A stretch of DNA of 64,000 nucleotides, taken from Bifidobacterium imperatoris. GTDB taxonomy: Bacteria; Actinomycetota; Actinomycetes; Actinomycetales; Bifidobacteriaceae. The first letter of the stretch is position 1. Each line of letters opens with the position of its first letter. Where the stretch lies: the NCBI RefSeq assembly GCF_002860405.1, contig NZ_NMWV01000011.1, forward strand, positions 62,001 through 126,000, given 5' to 3'. This document shows, one piece after another, positions 54,929 to 63,543 of the stretch. The translations under genes and the position numbers were made by a program. Under the pieces are notes generated by a model that worked only from the letters and a program-made list of their open reading frames with translations, was not told the DNA's origin and did not search any database.

Positions 54929-55936
54929 ATGACCACTATTGACATTGAATCCCAGGTTGCGCCGCCTGCCGCCCATCCTCTAGCCCCCATTCCGACACCG
55001 CCCAGCCAAGTGGCACAGTTCCCTCGCACCGAGGAACTGCCGGAAGGCTGCATCGTCATCGATGACCTCGATACCGACGATTTCCTCTACTCCACGTACA
55101 TCACCCAGGAAACCTATGTGACCCGTACGCTCGGCGACGGCAGCGAACTGCCGCTCGGCGTGGATATCTACACGCCGTTCCACGACGACGGCAATATGCC
55201 GGATGGCAAGCCCGAATCCGGTTGGCCAGTCATCGTCTATATGCGCGGTGCCGCGTTCCACAAGCCAAATCCGTCCAGCTTCAACAGTCTGTACATCCGT
55301 CTGGCGGAAAAAGGATACGTAGTAGTTGTTCCCGAATACCGTCCGAGCGATATCGCTCCGTTTCCGGCACAGATGCAGGATTGCAAAACCGCCGTGCGCT
55401 ACGTGCGAGCCAGCGCCGAACGTCTTGGCGTAGACCCCAATCGCATCGGCCTGTTCGGTGACTCCGCAGGCGGTCACACGGTGCTGATGGCCGGTTTCAC
55501 AGGTGATACTGTGCCGGATACGTCGGATTATCAGCCGGTGAGTGCTGAAGTGAAGTGCATTGTGGACTGGTACGGCCCGACCGACTTCGCCATGATGAAC
55601 TACTATCCGAGCTCCCAGAACCATGCGCCGGCCGAATGCCCGGAAGGCATGGAAATCGGTGGCGTGAACGTGCTGGAACACCCGGAGCTGAGCCGCAACG
55701 CATCGCCGATGAGTTATCTCGATGCCGACCGCGCGACGCCACCGACGCTCATCATGCACGGTGGTCGCGATTTGCTGGTGCCGTTCAACCAGAGTTGCCG
55801 TCTCTACGCCACAATGAAGGCCTTGAACAAGGACGTGACCTTCTACAAGCTCGGCAACGCCAGCCATGCCGCCTACGGTTTCCGCAGCGACCGTGCGGTC
55901 GGTCTGGTGCTGGACTGGCTTGCAGAGCGGCTGTAA
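54929..55936 (+). CDS. Alpha/beta hydrolase (carboxylesterase-like), copy 2
   Basis: 335-residue tandem paralogue of the preceding gene, with the same domain order: Pro-rich N-terminus, VIVYMRGAAFHKPN, nucleophile Ser179 in LFGDSAGGHTVLMA, LIMHGGRDLLVPFNQS, and the late His in NASHAAYGF. The two proteins diverge clearly in the N-terminal 180 residues yet share a 120-bp identical DNA tract (54418-54537 and 55481-55600). An AAGAAG site precedes the ATG. A terminator follows 20 bases after the stop. Confidence 0.85.
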   Translation: MTTIDIESQVAPPAAHPLAPIPTPPSQVAQFPRTEELPEGCIVIDDLDTDDFLYSTYITQETYVTRTLGDGSELPLGVDIYTPFHDDGNMPDGKPESGWPVIVYMRGAAFHKPNPSSFNSLYIRLAEKGYVVVVPEYRPSDIAPFPAQMQDCKTAVRYVRASAERLGVDPNRIGLFGDSAGGHTVLMAGFTGDTVPDTSDYQPVSAEVKCIVDWYGPTDFAMMNYYPSSQNHAPAECPEGMEIGGVNVLEHPELSRNASPMSYLDADRATPPTLIMHGGRDLLVPFNQSCRLYATMKALNKDVTFYKLGNASHAAYGFRSDRAVGLVLDWLAERL

Positions 55937-55956
55937 ACAGTAGTTGTTATTACAAG

Positions 55957-55996
55957 CAAGTGCGGTTCTCCCTGGTTGTTGGGAGAACCGCACTTG
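55957..55996. terminator. Bidirectional terminator after esterase copy 2
   Basis: 16-bp perfect stem CAAGTGCGGTTCTCCC (55957-55972) with 55981-55996, 8-base loop. Lies between the convergent esterase and trmD genes. Confidence 0.9.
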
Positions 55997-56021
55997 TTGT
56001 ATGTATCGGCTTTGATCAATA

Positions 56022-57044
56022 TCAGTTCAGCCTGCGCGGATGAGCGGCGGAAACCTCCCAGCCTAACGCCATCAACGTTTTACGGTCGGCCTTATCTAAA
56101 GCCTTGCAATCCAAGGCTTCGATAAGGTCCGGCCGTATTTCGTTGGTGCGAGTCAACGCTTCATCACGGCGGAAACGATCCACATTGCCGTGGTCGCCGG
56201 AAAGCAGCACATCCGGCACCTTTAGGCCGCGCCACACTGCCGGCTTCGTGTACTGGCGATGCTCCAACAACGCGCCTTCGCCGGTGTAGGATTCCTCCAC
56301 AATCGAATCCGGGTTGCCCATGAATCCCGGCATCAGGCGGGTAATGGCCTCAAGCATCACGGAAACCGCCACTTCGCCACCGTTCAACACATAATCGCCA
56401 ATAGAATACTCACGTACATCAACGCCTTGCGCGCGGTAGTAATCAGGAATGCGGGAGTCATAGCCCTCATATCGACCGCAGCCGAATAGCAGATGCTCGG
56501 CATGGCTCAGCTCAGTGGCATCACGCTGAGTGAACAGGGGAGCGGACGGGTTCGGGAAGATTAATACCGGGGCAACATGTGAGGTTTCAGACTCATCTGC
56601 CGGCAAGGAGGTTGCCTCGGCGTCCCCGGGCTTGTTCTCACTGCCGTCAACGATATCGGCGATTTCGCCGGCGTTTTCGGCATCTTCAATATCGTCATCG
56701 AAGGTGGCATCATCATGAATCTCGGAAAAGTCAAGTGCTTCCTCAACGGGGGAGTCCGCAAATTCAGAAGTGGGGAAAACGAGCTCGTCTGGGGAGTCGT
56801 CTTCGTTCGGGGTTGGCAAGCCGAGCAGCTCATCCAAGCATTCGGCCCATACTTCAGGCTTCATCACCATGCCAGCGCCGCCGCCGACCGGAGTGTCATC
56901 CACCGAATGGTGCACATCATGGGTCCAGTCACGCAGATTGTGTGCGGTGATTTCCAGCAGACCCTTGGACTGGGCCTTGCCCATCAGGCTCAGGTTCAGC
57001 ACTTCAAAGTATTCGGGGAATACGCTCACGATATCGATCTTCAT
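56022..57044 (-). CDS. trmD: tRNA (guanine-37-N1)-methyltransferase with acidic insertion
   Basis: Methylates G37 of tRNA to prevent frameshifts. 340 residues against the usual 240-260. N-terminal [31 protein letters not shown] and [20 protein letters not shown], then after residue 160 [34 protein letters not shown] and [15 protein letters not shown], the knotted SAM site. Between them, residues about 76-157 form an acidic, low-complexity insertion ([20 protein letters not shown]). Both flanks are intact, so the enzyme should be active. Confidence 0.93.
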   Translation of the reverse strand: MKIDIVSVFPEYFEVLNLSLMGKAQSKGLLEITAHNLRDWTHDVHHSVDDTPVGGGAGMVMKPEVWAECLDELLGLPTPNEDDSPDELVFPTSEFADSPVEEALDFSEIHDDATFDDDIEDAENAGEIADIVDGSENKPGDAEATSLPADESETSHVAPVLIFPNPSAPLFTQRDATELSHAEHLLFGCGRYEGYDSRIPDYYRAQGVDVREYSIGDYVLNGGEVAVSVMLEAITRLMPGFMGNPDSIVEESYTGEGALLEHRQYTKPAVWRGLKVPDVLLSGDHGNVDRFRRDEALTRTNEIRPDLIEALDCKALDKADRKTLMALGWEVSAAHPRRLN

Positions 57045-57142
57045 GCAACATAAGCCTACCGATACCCCTCCCGTTGCATGTGCCTCTTTCCGGTGCGATA
57101 ATTGACAAGTCAGACAGTGTTGTCGAACAAGCGGAGGGTTAC

Positions 57143-57319
57143 ATGAACAACAATCGTTACAACTGGAAGCTGAGATTATTGCTGACCATCATGCTGATCG
57201 CGAATTTGGCTGCGGTGGTTGTGCTGGGACGAATCACCGGAAACTATCTAGTATGGCTTGCATTCGTTGTATCTGCGATATGTGCAGTGTTGATTGTTAC
57301 TGACAAGTCAGCGTGGTAG
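57143..57319 (+). CDS. Small two-helix membrane protein
   Basis: 58 residues from ATG 57143 with GCGGAGG 8 bases upstream; a longer frame starts at 57074 but lacks a site. Two hydrophobic helices: about 14-34 ([18 protein letters not shown]) and 39-55 ([17 protein letters not shown]), with a basic start and a short polar end. Not recognised. Stands alone between trmD (opposite strand) and the U32 gene. Confidence 0.6.
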   Translation: MNNNRYNWKLRLLLTIMLIANLAAVVVLGRITGNYLVWLAFVVSAICAVLIVTDKSAW

Positions 57320-57388
57320 CAATTGAGATAATAATCAGAAATCAGCTAGATAAAACGCATTACAGGCTTGTCGTTACACTATTGCGTG

Positions 57389-58960
57389 ATGAATACGACG
57401 ATGAGAATCCCCACACGCAAGAAGCCGGAAGTACTGTCTCCGGCCGGCAATTTGCGCGGTCTGAAGGCTGCGGTTGATTATGGTGCCGATGCCGTTTACT
57501 GCGGCGGCAAGGCTTTCGGGATGCGCTCGGCGCCAAAGAACCTGAGCCTTGAGGACTTCGAGGAAGGCTCCCGTTACGCGCATGAGCGTGGTGCCCGCGT
57601 GTACGTGACCTGCAACGTCCTGCCGCGCAACAATGAGATCGAGGCGATGCGCGAATACGTGGGTCAGCTCAAAGATACCGGTGTGGATGCGCTGATTGTT
57701 TCCGATATCGGCGTGATGATGATGGCCCGCCAAGTAGCACCGAATCTGGAACTGCACGTTTCCACTCAGGCCGGCGTGACCAATTATCAGGCCGCTAACG
57801 CATTCTATGAACTTGGCGCTCGCCGCGTGGTGCTGGCTCGTGAGATGGATTTGCAGGCCGTGCGCGACATCCGCGCGAACATTCCGGACGACCTCGATAT
57901 CGAATGCTTCGTGCATGGTGCGATGTGCATGGCCTTCTCCGGCCGTTGCCTGTTCTCCAATTACCTGACCGGACGCGACGGCAATCATGGCGAATGCGCG
58001 CAGCCATGCCGTTGGAAGTATTCGATTGTGGAGGAGAAGCGCCCCGGCCAGTATTTCCCGATTGAACAGACCGAGGATGGAGCCTACCTGTTCAACTCGC
58101 AGGATATGAACATGCTCGGCCACTTGGATGATCTGATCGATTCCGGTGCCACGAGCCTCAAAATCGAAGGTCGTGCGAAGAGCGCTTACTATATTGCCGC
58201 CATGACCAACGCCTATAAGACCGCGGTGAACGAATACATGATTCAGCGAGGCTTCGAGGATGCCGATGGCATGGTGCTGAAGCCCTTCCATGATCAGGTG
58301 ATTCGTCCGGGCGACCCGGACTTCGGCAAGTCCGATGAGGCGGATGCGATCATGCGCAACGCTGATAAGGCGTTTGCCGGAGTTGCCGATGAGGGCTATG
58401 AGCGTGTTGAAGCTGTTGATGCCGCCACTAGGCCGGAGCCGGATGGCATGAGCGCCCACGCTCGCTCAACCCGCCGCAAATCCAATACCGCAGCGGAAAT
58501 CATCGAAAGCGACTGGAAACATGCGGCGGTACGCCCTGCTCCGCACGTCGAGCTGCCCGAATGGCTGCTTGAGGAGACCGACAAGGTGGCCCACCGTGAC
58601 TATTCCACCGGTTTCTACTATCCGGAACACAAGGTGACGCAGAACACTGACCGTTCCGCCTACTTCCGTTCATGGTTGGTGGTCGGTGAAGTGCTGAGCT
58701 GGAGCGCCGATGAAGGCGGTCGTGTGACTTTGATGAGCCGAAACAAGATTGAGCCCGGTCAGGAGGTTGAATTCCTGCTGCCAGGTGAGCGCCCACTGGT
58801 GTTCACCGTGCCGGAAGACGGCTTAAGGGATGCCGAAGGATTGCCGGTGCCGGCCATCAACAATCCAGCGCATGTGTTCTCCATGCCTTGCCCGCATCAG
58901 GTGCCGGTCAATGCAGCTATCCGTTCCCGCACCAAAAAGCCCACATTGAAAGCCGAATAG
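57389..58960 (+). CDS. U32 peptidase family protein (TrhP/YegQ-like)
   Basis: 523 residues. The start MNTTMRI at 57389 is preferred; 57401 is possible. The U32 signature reads ECFVHGAMCMAFSGRCLFSN, with PEVLSPAGNLRGLKAAVDYG at the N-terminus and QPCRWKYSIVEEKRP after the signature. In E. coli members of this branch hydroxylate U34 of tRNA (TrhP) with prephenate as ligand, not proteolysis. An insertion of about 90 residues, rich in charged residues (about 360-440), sits before the C-terminal domain FYYPEHKVTQNTDRSAYF. Single gene. Confidence 0.85.
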   Translation: MNTTMRIPTRKKPEVLSPAGNLRGLKAAVDYGADAVYCGGKAFGMRSAPKNLSLEDFEEGSRYAHERGARVYVTCNVLPRNNEIEAMREYVGQLKDTGVDALIVSDIGVMMMARQVAPNLELHVSTQAGVTNYQAANAFYELGARRVVLAREMDLQAVRDIRANIPDDLDIECFVHGAMCMAFSGRCLFSNYLTGRDGNHGECAQPCRWKYSIVEEKRPGQYFPIEQTEDGAYLFNSQDMNMLGHLDDLIDSGATSLKIEGRAKSAYYIAAMTNAYKTAVNEYMIQRGFEDADGMVLKPFHDQVIRPGDPDFGKSDEADAIMRNADKAFAGVADEGYERVEAVDAATRPEPDGMSAHARSTRRKSNTAAEIIESDWKHAAVRPAPHVELPEWLLEETDKVAHRDYSTGFYYPEHKVTQNTDRSAYFRSWLVVGEVLSWSADEGGRVTLMSRNKIEPGQEVEFLLPGERPLVFTVPEDGLRDAEGLPVPAINNPAHVFSMPCPHQVPVNAAIRSRTKKPTLKAE

Positions 58961-58988
58961 TCGCATCCAATCAGCGTCCTGTTTTTCA

Positions 58989-59162
58989 GCGCAAATATCT
59001 TAGGAAATAATCCCACACATCCCGAATTTCTTGCACTGAGATGATGTCAGCGCAAGAATTTCGGGGAAACAACCTTGTTTTCCGGAAATACTTGTACTGA
59101 CGAACACTCAGTGCAAGAAATTCGGGAGGATTGGGTTGTTCTCCGGAATTACTTGCGCTGAA
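58989..59162. repeat. Intergenic palindrome array, copy 2
   Basis: Two palindromes (59021-59065 with CCCGAATTTCTTGCACTGA and its imperfect complement; 59080-59126) and a half unit (59141-59162, CTCCGGAATTACTTGCGCTG). Same order, spacing and linkers as the array at 12178-12380, including GGGA-GATTGGGT-GTT-TCCGG between the last two units. It fills the space between the U32 gene and pgeF. Confidence 0.8.
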
Positions 59163-59202
59163 TTACGGTAGACATGGTTGTGACAACAGAGAAAGTACGG
59201 AA

Positions 59203-60183
59203 ATGACCGAATACAGTGACGAAATCCTTGACTCCAGTGCCATGAGCTCCACTGACCGCAATGGCCGACCGATTCCGGTAACCATTCCTATCGCATTGGC
59301 CCCTGGCATTACCGTGGTCTACACCACGCGCCTCGGCGGCCTTTCCACCGGAGACTATGGCAACCTGAACTTGGGCGGTAAGTCTGGCGACGATCCAGAA
59401 GCCGTGCTCTCCAATCGCATTGCTCTGTCCGAAGCAATACATGCGCCGCTGTCCCTGGTCAGCCAAGTGCATTCCGGCATCGCCGTTGATATTGATGAAC
59501 CGGGTCATGAGTCCAACACGGAGTTCGGTTTTGACGCTTCCGGCACTCACGGCGAAGAGCCTAGCACGGTTATCGAAGCAGACGGCCAGGTGACCTCCCG
59601 TCCGGACATCGCCCTCGGCATGTTCGCCGCCGACTGCCTGCCAGTATTGATGGCCGATCCCGAAACCGGCATCATCGGAGCCGCACATTGTGGCCGCCGT
59701 GGACTGGAACGTGGCATTATCGGGGCCACAGTGGAATTGATGCAGAGCAAAGGTGCCGATCCGAGCCGCATCATTGCCACCCTCGGCCCACGCATCTGCG
59801 GCGATTGCTATGAAGTGGGCGACGAAATCGCCGACACCTTTATCAAGCGATTCCCACTGACCAAAACCCAGACCCGCTTCGGCGGTGCAGGCATCGATAT
59901 CGCCGAAGCAGCAATGATCGATCTGGCATTCGCTGGCGTACATCAGGTAGTTGATTCGATGCCACGCGTGCATGCCGCCACCGAATACCTTGAGGAAGAC
60001 GCGGAACTCGCCGAACTGTGTCGTACCGACGGCGAAGGCCCCGCTGAACTGGCCGAACGCATCGGTAACATCAGCCGCAGCACGTGCACGCTGGAGAATC
60101 CGCTCTGGTATTCGCATCGCCGTGCCGCGCTCGCCGGCAAGACCCACGAAGGCCGCCTGCTCGCCCTCATCGTGCGTCACTAG
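59203..60183 (+). CDS. pgeF: Polyphenol oxidase/purine nucleoside phosphorylase family protein (PgeF/YfiH)
   Basis: 326 residues from ATG 59203. Homologue of YfiH/YlmD/LACC1: TTRLGGLSTGDYGNLNLGG, VSQVHSG with the first metal His, DCLPVLMADPETGIIGAAHC (Cys and His metal ligands), GRRGLERGIIGATVELM, GPRICGDCYEVGDEI. Family enzymes act on purine nucleosides or edit peptidoglycan (PgeF). A hydrophilic insertion of about 30 residues (EPGHESNTEFGFDASGTHGE) follows the first motif. No strong ribosome binding site. Confidence 0.87.
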   Translation: MTEYSDEILDSSAMSSTDRNGRPIPVTIPIALAPGITVVYTTRLGGLSTGDYGNLNLGGKSGDDPEAVLSNRIALSEAIHAPLSLVSQVHSGIAVDIDEPGHESNTEFGFDASGTHGEEPSTVIEADGQVTSRPDIALGMFAADCLPVLMADPETGIIGAAHCGRRGLERGIIGATVELMQSKGADPSRIIATLGPRICGDCYEVGDEIADTFIKRFPLTKTQTRFGGAGIDIAEAAMIDLAFAGVHQVVDSMPRVHAATEYLEEDAELAELCRTDGEGPAELAERIGNISRSTCTLENPLWYSHRRAALAGKTHEGRLLALIVRH

Positions 60184-60252
60184 CGCGCACATTCCGTGGA
60201 GAAGATGTGAGGCAGGTCACGAACGGGCATGCCTCACCCTACGGTGGAGCCT

Positions 60253-61110
60253 ATGACTGAGACTGAGAGAGCAAACGAGACTGCAATGAATACGACAGTT
60301 GGCGAGCCCAAGCCGCAAACCATGCCCGTGGTTGCCGTGGTGCTGGCTGCAGGATTCGGTACCCGATTCGATCCGGAGAATCCCAAGCAGCTGGTGTCCG
60401 TTGGTGGCAAGCCAATAGTGTGCTGGAGCATCGAGGCGTTCGAACGTTGTGCACGCGTCAGTGACATCGTTGTGGTGGTCAATAGTAAGGTTCGCGAAGA
60501 AGTCGAATCATTGATTGATCAACAAGGCTACGGCAAAGTGCGCGTAGTCATCGACGGTGGCGCCGAACGTGTGGATAGCACTGCTGCCGCTTTGGATACC
60601 TTGGTTCAAGCTGGTATTCCGGATGATGCCAAGATTCTCATCCATGATGCTGTTCGCCCGTTTGTCGCCCAGTCTGCCATCGATGGATCCATCGATGCGC
60701 TCGACCAGTTCCAGGCAGCCACCGTGGCCTATGCGTCCACGGATACAGTGTTGCTTACCCAGGATCTCGGTGATTTGAAAGTCGTCAAATCGGTGCCTGA
60801 CCGTCCGAATACATTCCGTGCACAGACCCCGCAATCCTTCCGTTTCGCTACGATTCGCAAGGCGTACGAGCTGGCTGCTGAAGACCCTGACTTCCACCCC
60901 ACGGACGATACGCGAGTGGTGGTGGATTATCTGCCGGATGTGCCGGTGGCCATTGTTTCAGGCGCGGAAACCAACTTGAAGATCACTACGCTGGAAGATA
61001 TTCCTACCGCTGAGCGCATTGCGGAGCAGTTGGAGGGCTTCAATCCCAAGGAAGCCGCTCGTGCGCGCATGCATGCCCTGCTTGCTCAGGCTGCCGGTCA
61101 GATGCGCTAA
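60253..61110 (+). CDS. ispD: 2-C-methyl-D-erythritol 4-phosphate cytidylyltransferase
   Basis: Third enzyme of the MEP isoprenoid pathway. 285 residues from ATG 60253 with GTGGAG before it. After a 25-residue polar N-terminus the nucleotide-binding start VVAVVLAAGFGTRFDPENPK is clear, then PKQLVSVGGKPIVCWSIEAF, the catalytic ILIHDAVRPFVAQS, and FRAQTPQSFRF near the C-terminus, with LKITTLEDIPTAERI at the end. Length is slightly above normal because of the N-terminal extension. Not linked to ispF here. Confidence 0.92.
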   Translation: MTETERANETAMNTTVGEPKPQTMPVVAVVLAAGFGTRFDPENPKQLVSVGGKPIVCWSIEAFERCARVSDIVVVVNSKVREEVESLIDQQGYGKVRVVIDGGAERVDSTAAALDTLVQAGIPDDAKILIHDAVRPFVAQSAIDGSIDALDQFQAATVAYASTDTVLLTQDLGDLKVVKSVPDRPNTFRAQTPQSFRFATIRKAYELAAEDPDFHPTDDTRVVVDYLPDVPVAIVSGAETNLKITTLEDIPTAERIAEQLEGFNPKEAARARMHALLAQAAGQMR

Positions 61111-61153
61111 TTACTAATGCTAAGGGCTGAGCTCAGGCGTTAGACTAGGCATT

Positions 61154-61831
61154 ATGCGTGAACTCAATGTGGTGATTTCCGGATTCGACCATTATGATGG
61201 CGTGGACGTCAACCCGGCATATGAAGTGCCCAAAGCTATTGCCGAGCAAGGCTTAGGCGCGTCCGCGGGAGCCGATGATCCGTTGAATGACGTCCATGTC
61301 ACCATTCATGCCGTACAGCTTCCGGTGAGTTTTGCGAATGCTTGGCCCACGTTGAAGGAGGCTATCGAGGCCGCAAAGCCGGATATCGTTATTGCTACCG
61401 GGCTTAAGCATTCGGCGCGTAGCGTCATGCTGGAGCGTTGCGCCACGAATCTGATGGATGCCGAACGCCCGGATGCGGACAATGTGATTCCTCGTCGCAA
61501 ACCGATTGACCCGAATGGTCCGGCCGCGTATTGGACTCGCTTGCCATTGCGTTCGATTCTGCAGGATTTCACCGATGATTCGATTGCGGCATCCTTAAGT
61601 TCGGATGCCGGTACCTTTGTGTGCAACTCGCTGTTCTATAACCTGCTTAATTGGACTGCTACGCAAGAGCGTGTGCTGGCTGGATTCGTGAGTTTTCCGC
61701 CCGTGCGACCAGCCGGCTCCACCCAGCATGGTTTGACGCTTGACCAGCAGATTGCTGCTGGGCGAGATGTGGTGCGCGAGGCCGTGCGTTACTATCTCAA
61801 ACCTTCCAGCTCTGACATTCTCATTGCGTAG
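61154..61831 (+). CDS. pcp: Pyroglutamyl-peptidase I
   Basis: Removes N-terminal pyroglutamate from peptides. 225 residues. Family motifs: VVISGFDHYDGVDVNPAYEV at the start, the long beta strand LPVSFANAWPTLKEAI, and the active-site segment SSDAGTFVCNSLFYNLL with nucleophile Cys; the catalytic His is in PAGSTQHGLTLDQQ. Length is normal. Lies after ispD, before a coiled-coil protein; monocistronic. Confidence 0.9.
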   Translation: MRELNVVISGFDHYDGVDVNPAYEVPKAIAEQGLGASAGADDPLNDVHVTIHAVQLPVSFANAWPTLKEAIEAAKPDIVIATGLKHSARSVMLERCATNLMDAERPDADNVIPRRKPIDPNGPAAYWTRLPLRSILQDFTDDSIAASLSSDAGTFVCNSLFYNLLNWTATQERVLAGFVSFPPVRPAGSTQHGLTLDQQIAAGRDVVREAVRYYLKPSSSDILIA

Positions 61832-62004
61832 CTTCCATGAGCTGTCCGCATTGCGGACTGGGAGGCGCGTCAACAAGCGCAAAACTAGAACATCATTCGC
61901 ACGCATTGTAACGATTGCATATCAATGGGTGTCTCTATTACGCTCATGCGCTACAGTGCATGAGGACATGCCAAAGGCTTATGGATGTGAAAGGATATTC
62001 AGCC

Positions 62005-63417
62005 ATGGTGGATCGTTTCCCGGTGGTGCTGCGAGGATATGACAAAGAGAAGGTCGATTTAGCGTTCGATGCCGCCCAGGACAGCTTGAATCAAGCTCAG
62101 AAGACGCTGGCCAGCATGCGTGAGCAGATTGCCGCGGATGATGATCGCATTTTGCAGTTGCAGGCTCAGTTGCAGGAAGAGCGCAACAAGAAGCCGCAGA
62201 ACAACAGCTTCGCATCGCTGGGTGCCAACGCTCAGCAGATGTTGGCCTCCGCTGAGCAGACCAGCACCGAGCTGCTCAACCGTGCCAAGCAGGATGCCTC
62301 CGCAACCCGCATGGCTGCGCAGGCTCAGGCGGAAACTTTGATTAATAACGCCAAGCTGGATGCCCGCCATATTCTCGACGACGCCAACGCCAAGGCTTCC
62401 TCCATCCTGCAGAACGCGAATAATCAGGCTGATTCTCTGACTTCTTCCGCTAAGGAGGAAACCGATCAGCTGCGTTCCGAGACCACTAAGAACATCACCG
62501 AGCAGCGTCAGGCCGTTGAACTTGAGCTCAGCAACGCCCGTGAAGAGCACAACAAGAAGCTCTCCTCCGAGCGTGCCACCCAGGAACGTGAGCTCGCCGA
62601 GATGAAGGCCGAAGCCACCGCTAAGATCGCCGAGCAGCGCAAGAGCGCCAACGAAGAGATTTCCAAGCTGAAGTCCGACTCCAATGACCAGATTGAAGCT
62701 GCTCTGGCCGAGGCCAACAAGAAGCTTGCGGATGTGCGCGAGCAGGTTTCCAAGATGATGACTGAGGCGCAGCGCAAGGCCGGTGAAATCATCGACACCG
62801 CCAAGTCCAAGGCTCAGGAAATCACCGACGAGGCTGAAGTCAACCGCACGAACACCATCAGCCAGGTGAGCGCCGAGGTGGAGCAGATTCGCTCCGATAT
62901 TGCCGCACAGCAGGATGAGGCCACTAAGAAGGTCAACGAACTGCTCGCTCATCTTGAGGAACGCCGCCAGGCTGCCAAGAAGGAAGCCGATGAGCTGGTC
63001 AGCCAGGCCAAGACCACTCGTGAAGAAGCTGATTCCTACGCTGCCAACAAGCGTCAGGAGGCGGATGCTCAGGCTGCTGCCATCGTGCATAAGGCTGGTG
63101 AGGATGCGGATGCTCAGGTTGAGGAGCGTCGCGCTGCCGCTCAGAGCGAACTTGACAGCTTGAGCAAGCACATCGCTGATCTTCAGGAGCGTGAGGCCAC
63201 CATCACTCAGCGTGTTTCCGAGTTGCGTTCCATGTTCGCTCAGGCCTTCTCCGGCTTTGCATTCGACGCGGTCAAGAACGAGAACGCCCAGTCGCTGCCG
63301 GTTGTCAACCCTGTTCCTGAACAGCATGAGGCTGAAGCCGAGTCCGATGAATCGGCGGAAGATACGGAATCCACGCAAGCCATTGAACAGCAGTCTGAGG
63401 GTGAATCCGAAAACTAA
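62005..63417 (+). CDS. DivIVA-like coiled-coil protein
   Basis: 470 residues from ATG 62005 with AAAGGA 9 bases upstream; an ATG at 61981 adds eight. The N-terminus VDRFPVVLRGYDKEKVDLAF resembles the membrane-curvature-sensing DivIVA/Wag31 domain; from about residue 30 to 410 an almost unbroken Glu/Gln/Lys/Ala-rich coiled coil follows, with repeats of the type DEAxxKxNE and QAETLINNAKLDAR. The C-terminus is acidic (EAEAESDESAEDTESTQAIE). Expected at the pole or septum, organising cell-wall growth, though it is much longer than Wag31; a chromosome or cytoskeleton role is also possible. Confidence 0.8.
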   Translation: MVDRFPVVLRGYDKEKVDLAFDAAQDSLNQAQKTLASMREQIAADDDRILQLQAQLQEERNKKPQNNSFASLGANAQQMLASAEQTSTELLNRAKQDASATRMAAQAQAETLINNAKLDARHILDDANAKASSILQNANNQADSLTSSAKEETDQLRSETTKNITEQRQAVELELSNAREEHNKKLSSERATQERELAEMKAEATAKIAEQRKSANEEISKLKSDSNDQIEAALAEANKKLADVREQVSKMMTEAQRKAGEIIDTAKSKAQEITDEAEVNRTNTISQVSAEVEQIRSDIAAQQDEATKKVNELLAHLEERRQAAKKEADELVSQAKTTREEADSYAANKRQEADAQAAAIVHKAGEDADAQVEERRAAAQSELDSLSKHIADLQEREATITQRVSELRSMFAQAFSGFAFDAVKNENAQSLPVVNPVPEQHEAEAESDESAEDTESTQAIEQQSEGESEN

Positions 63418-63463
63418 GGATTAATGACAAGCCCTCGACTACACTGCTAGAGGCAAAAGAACT

Positions 63464-63494
63464 GCGGCACCTGTGCACTTTCGCCAGGTGCCGC
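63464..63494 (+). terminator. Weak terminator after the DivIVA-like gene
   Basis: 10-bp stem GCGGCACCTG (63464-63473) with CAGGTGCCGC (63485-63494), 11-base loop; no T-run follows. Confidence 0.5.
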
Positions 63495-63543
63495 GTTCAT
63501 TGTAATTGCGCCACAAGCGCACCTATCCGAAGAAGGAGTAGAC

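Noticed and set aside
12178..59162. Palindrome arrays considered as CRISPR or insertion-sequence ends
   Set aside because: No regular repeat-spacer pattern, no cas gene, no transposase frame and no target duplication visible.
62059..63378. 439-codon minus-strand frame, leucine-rich, over the coiled-coil gene
   Set aside because: Mirror image of the Glu/Gln/Lys/Ala codons of the coiled coil; no independent evidence.
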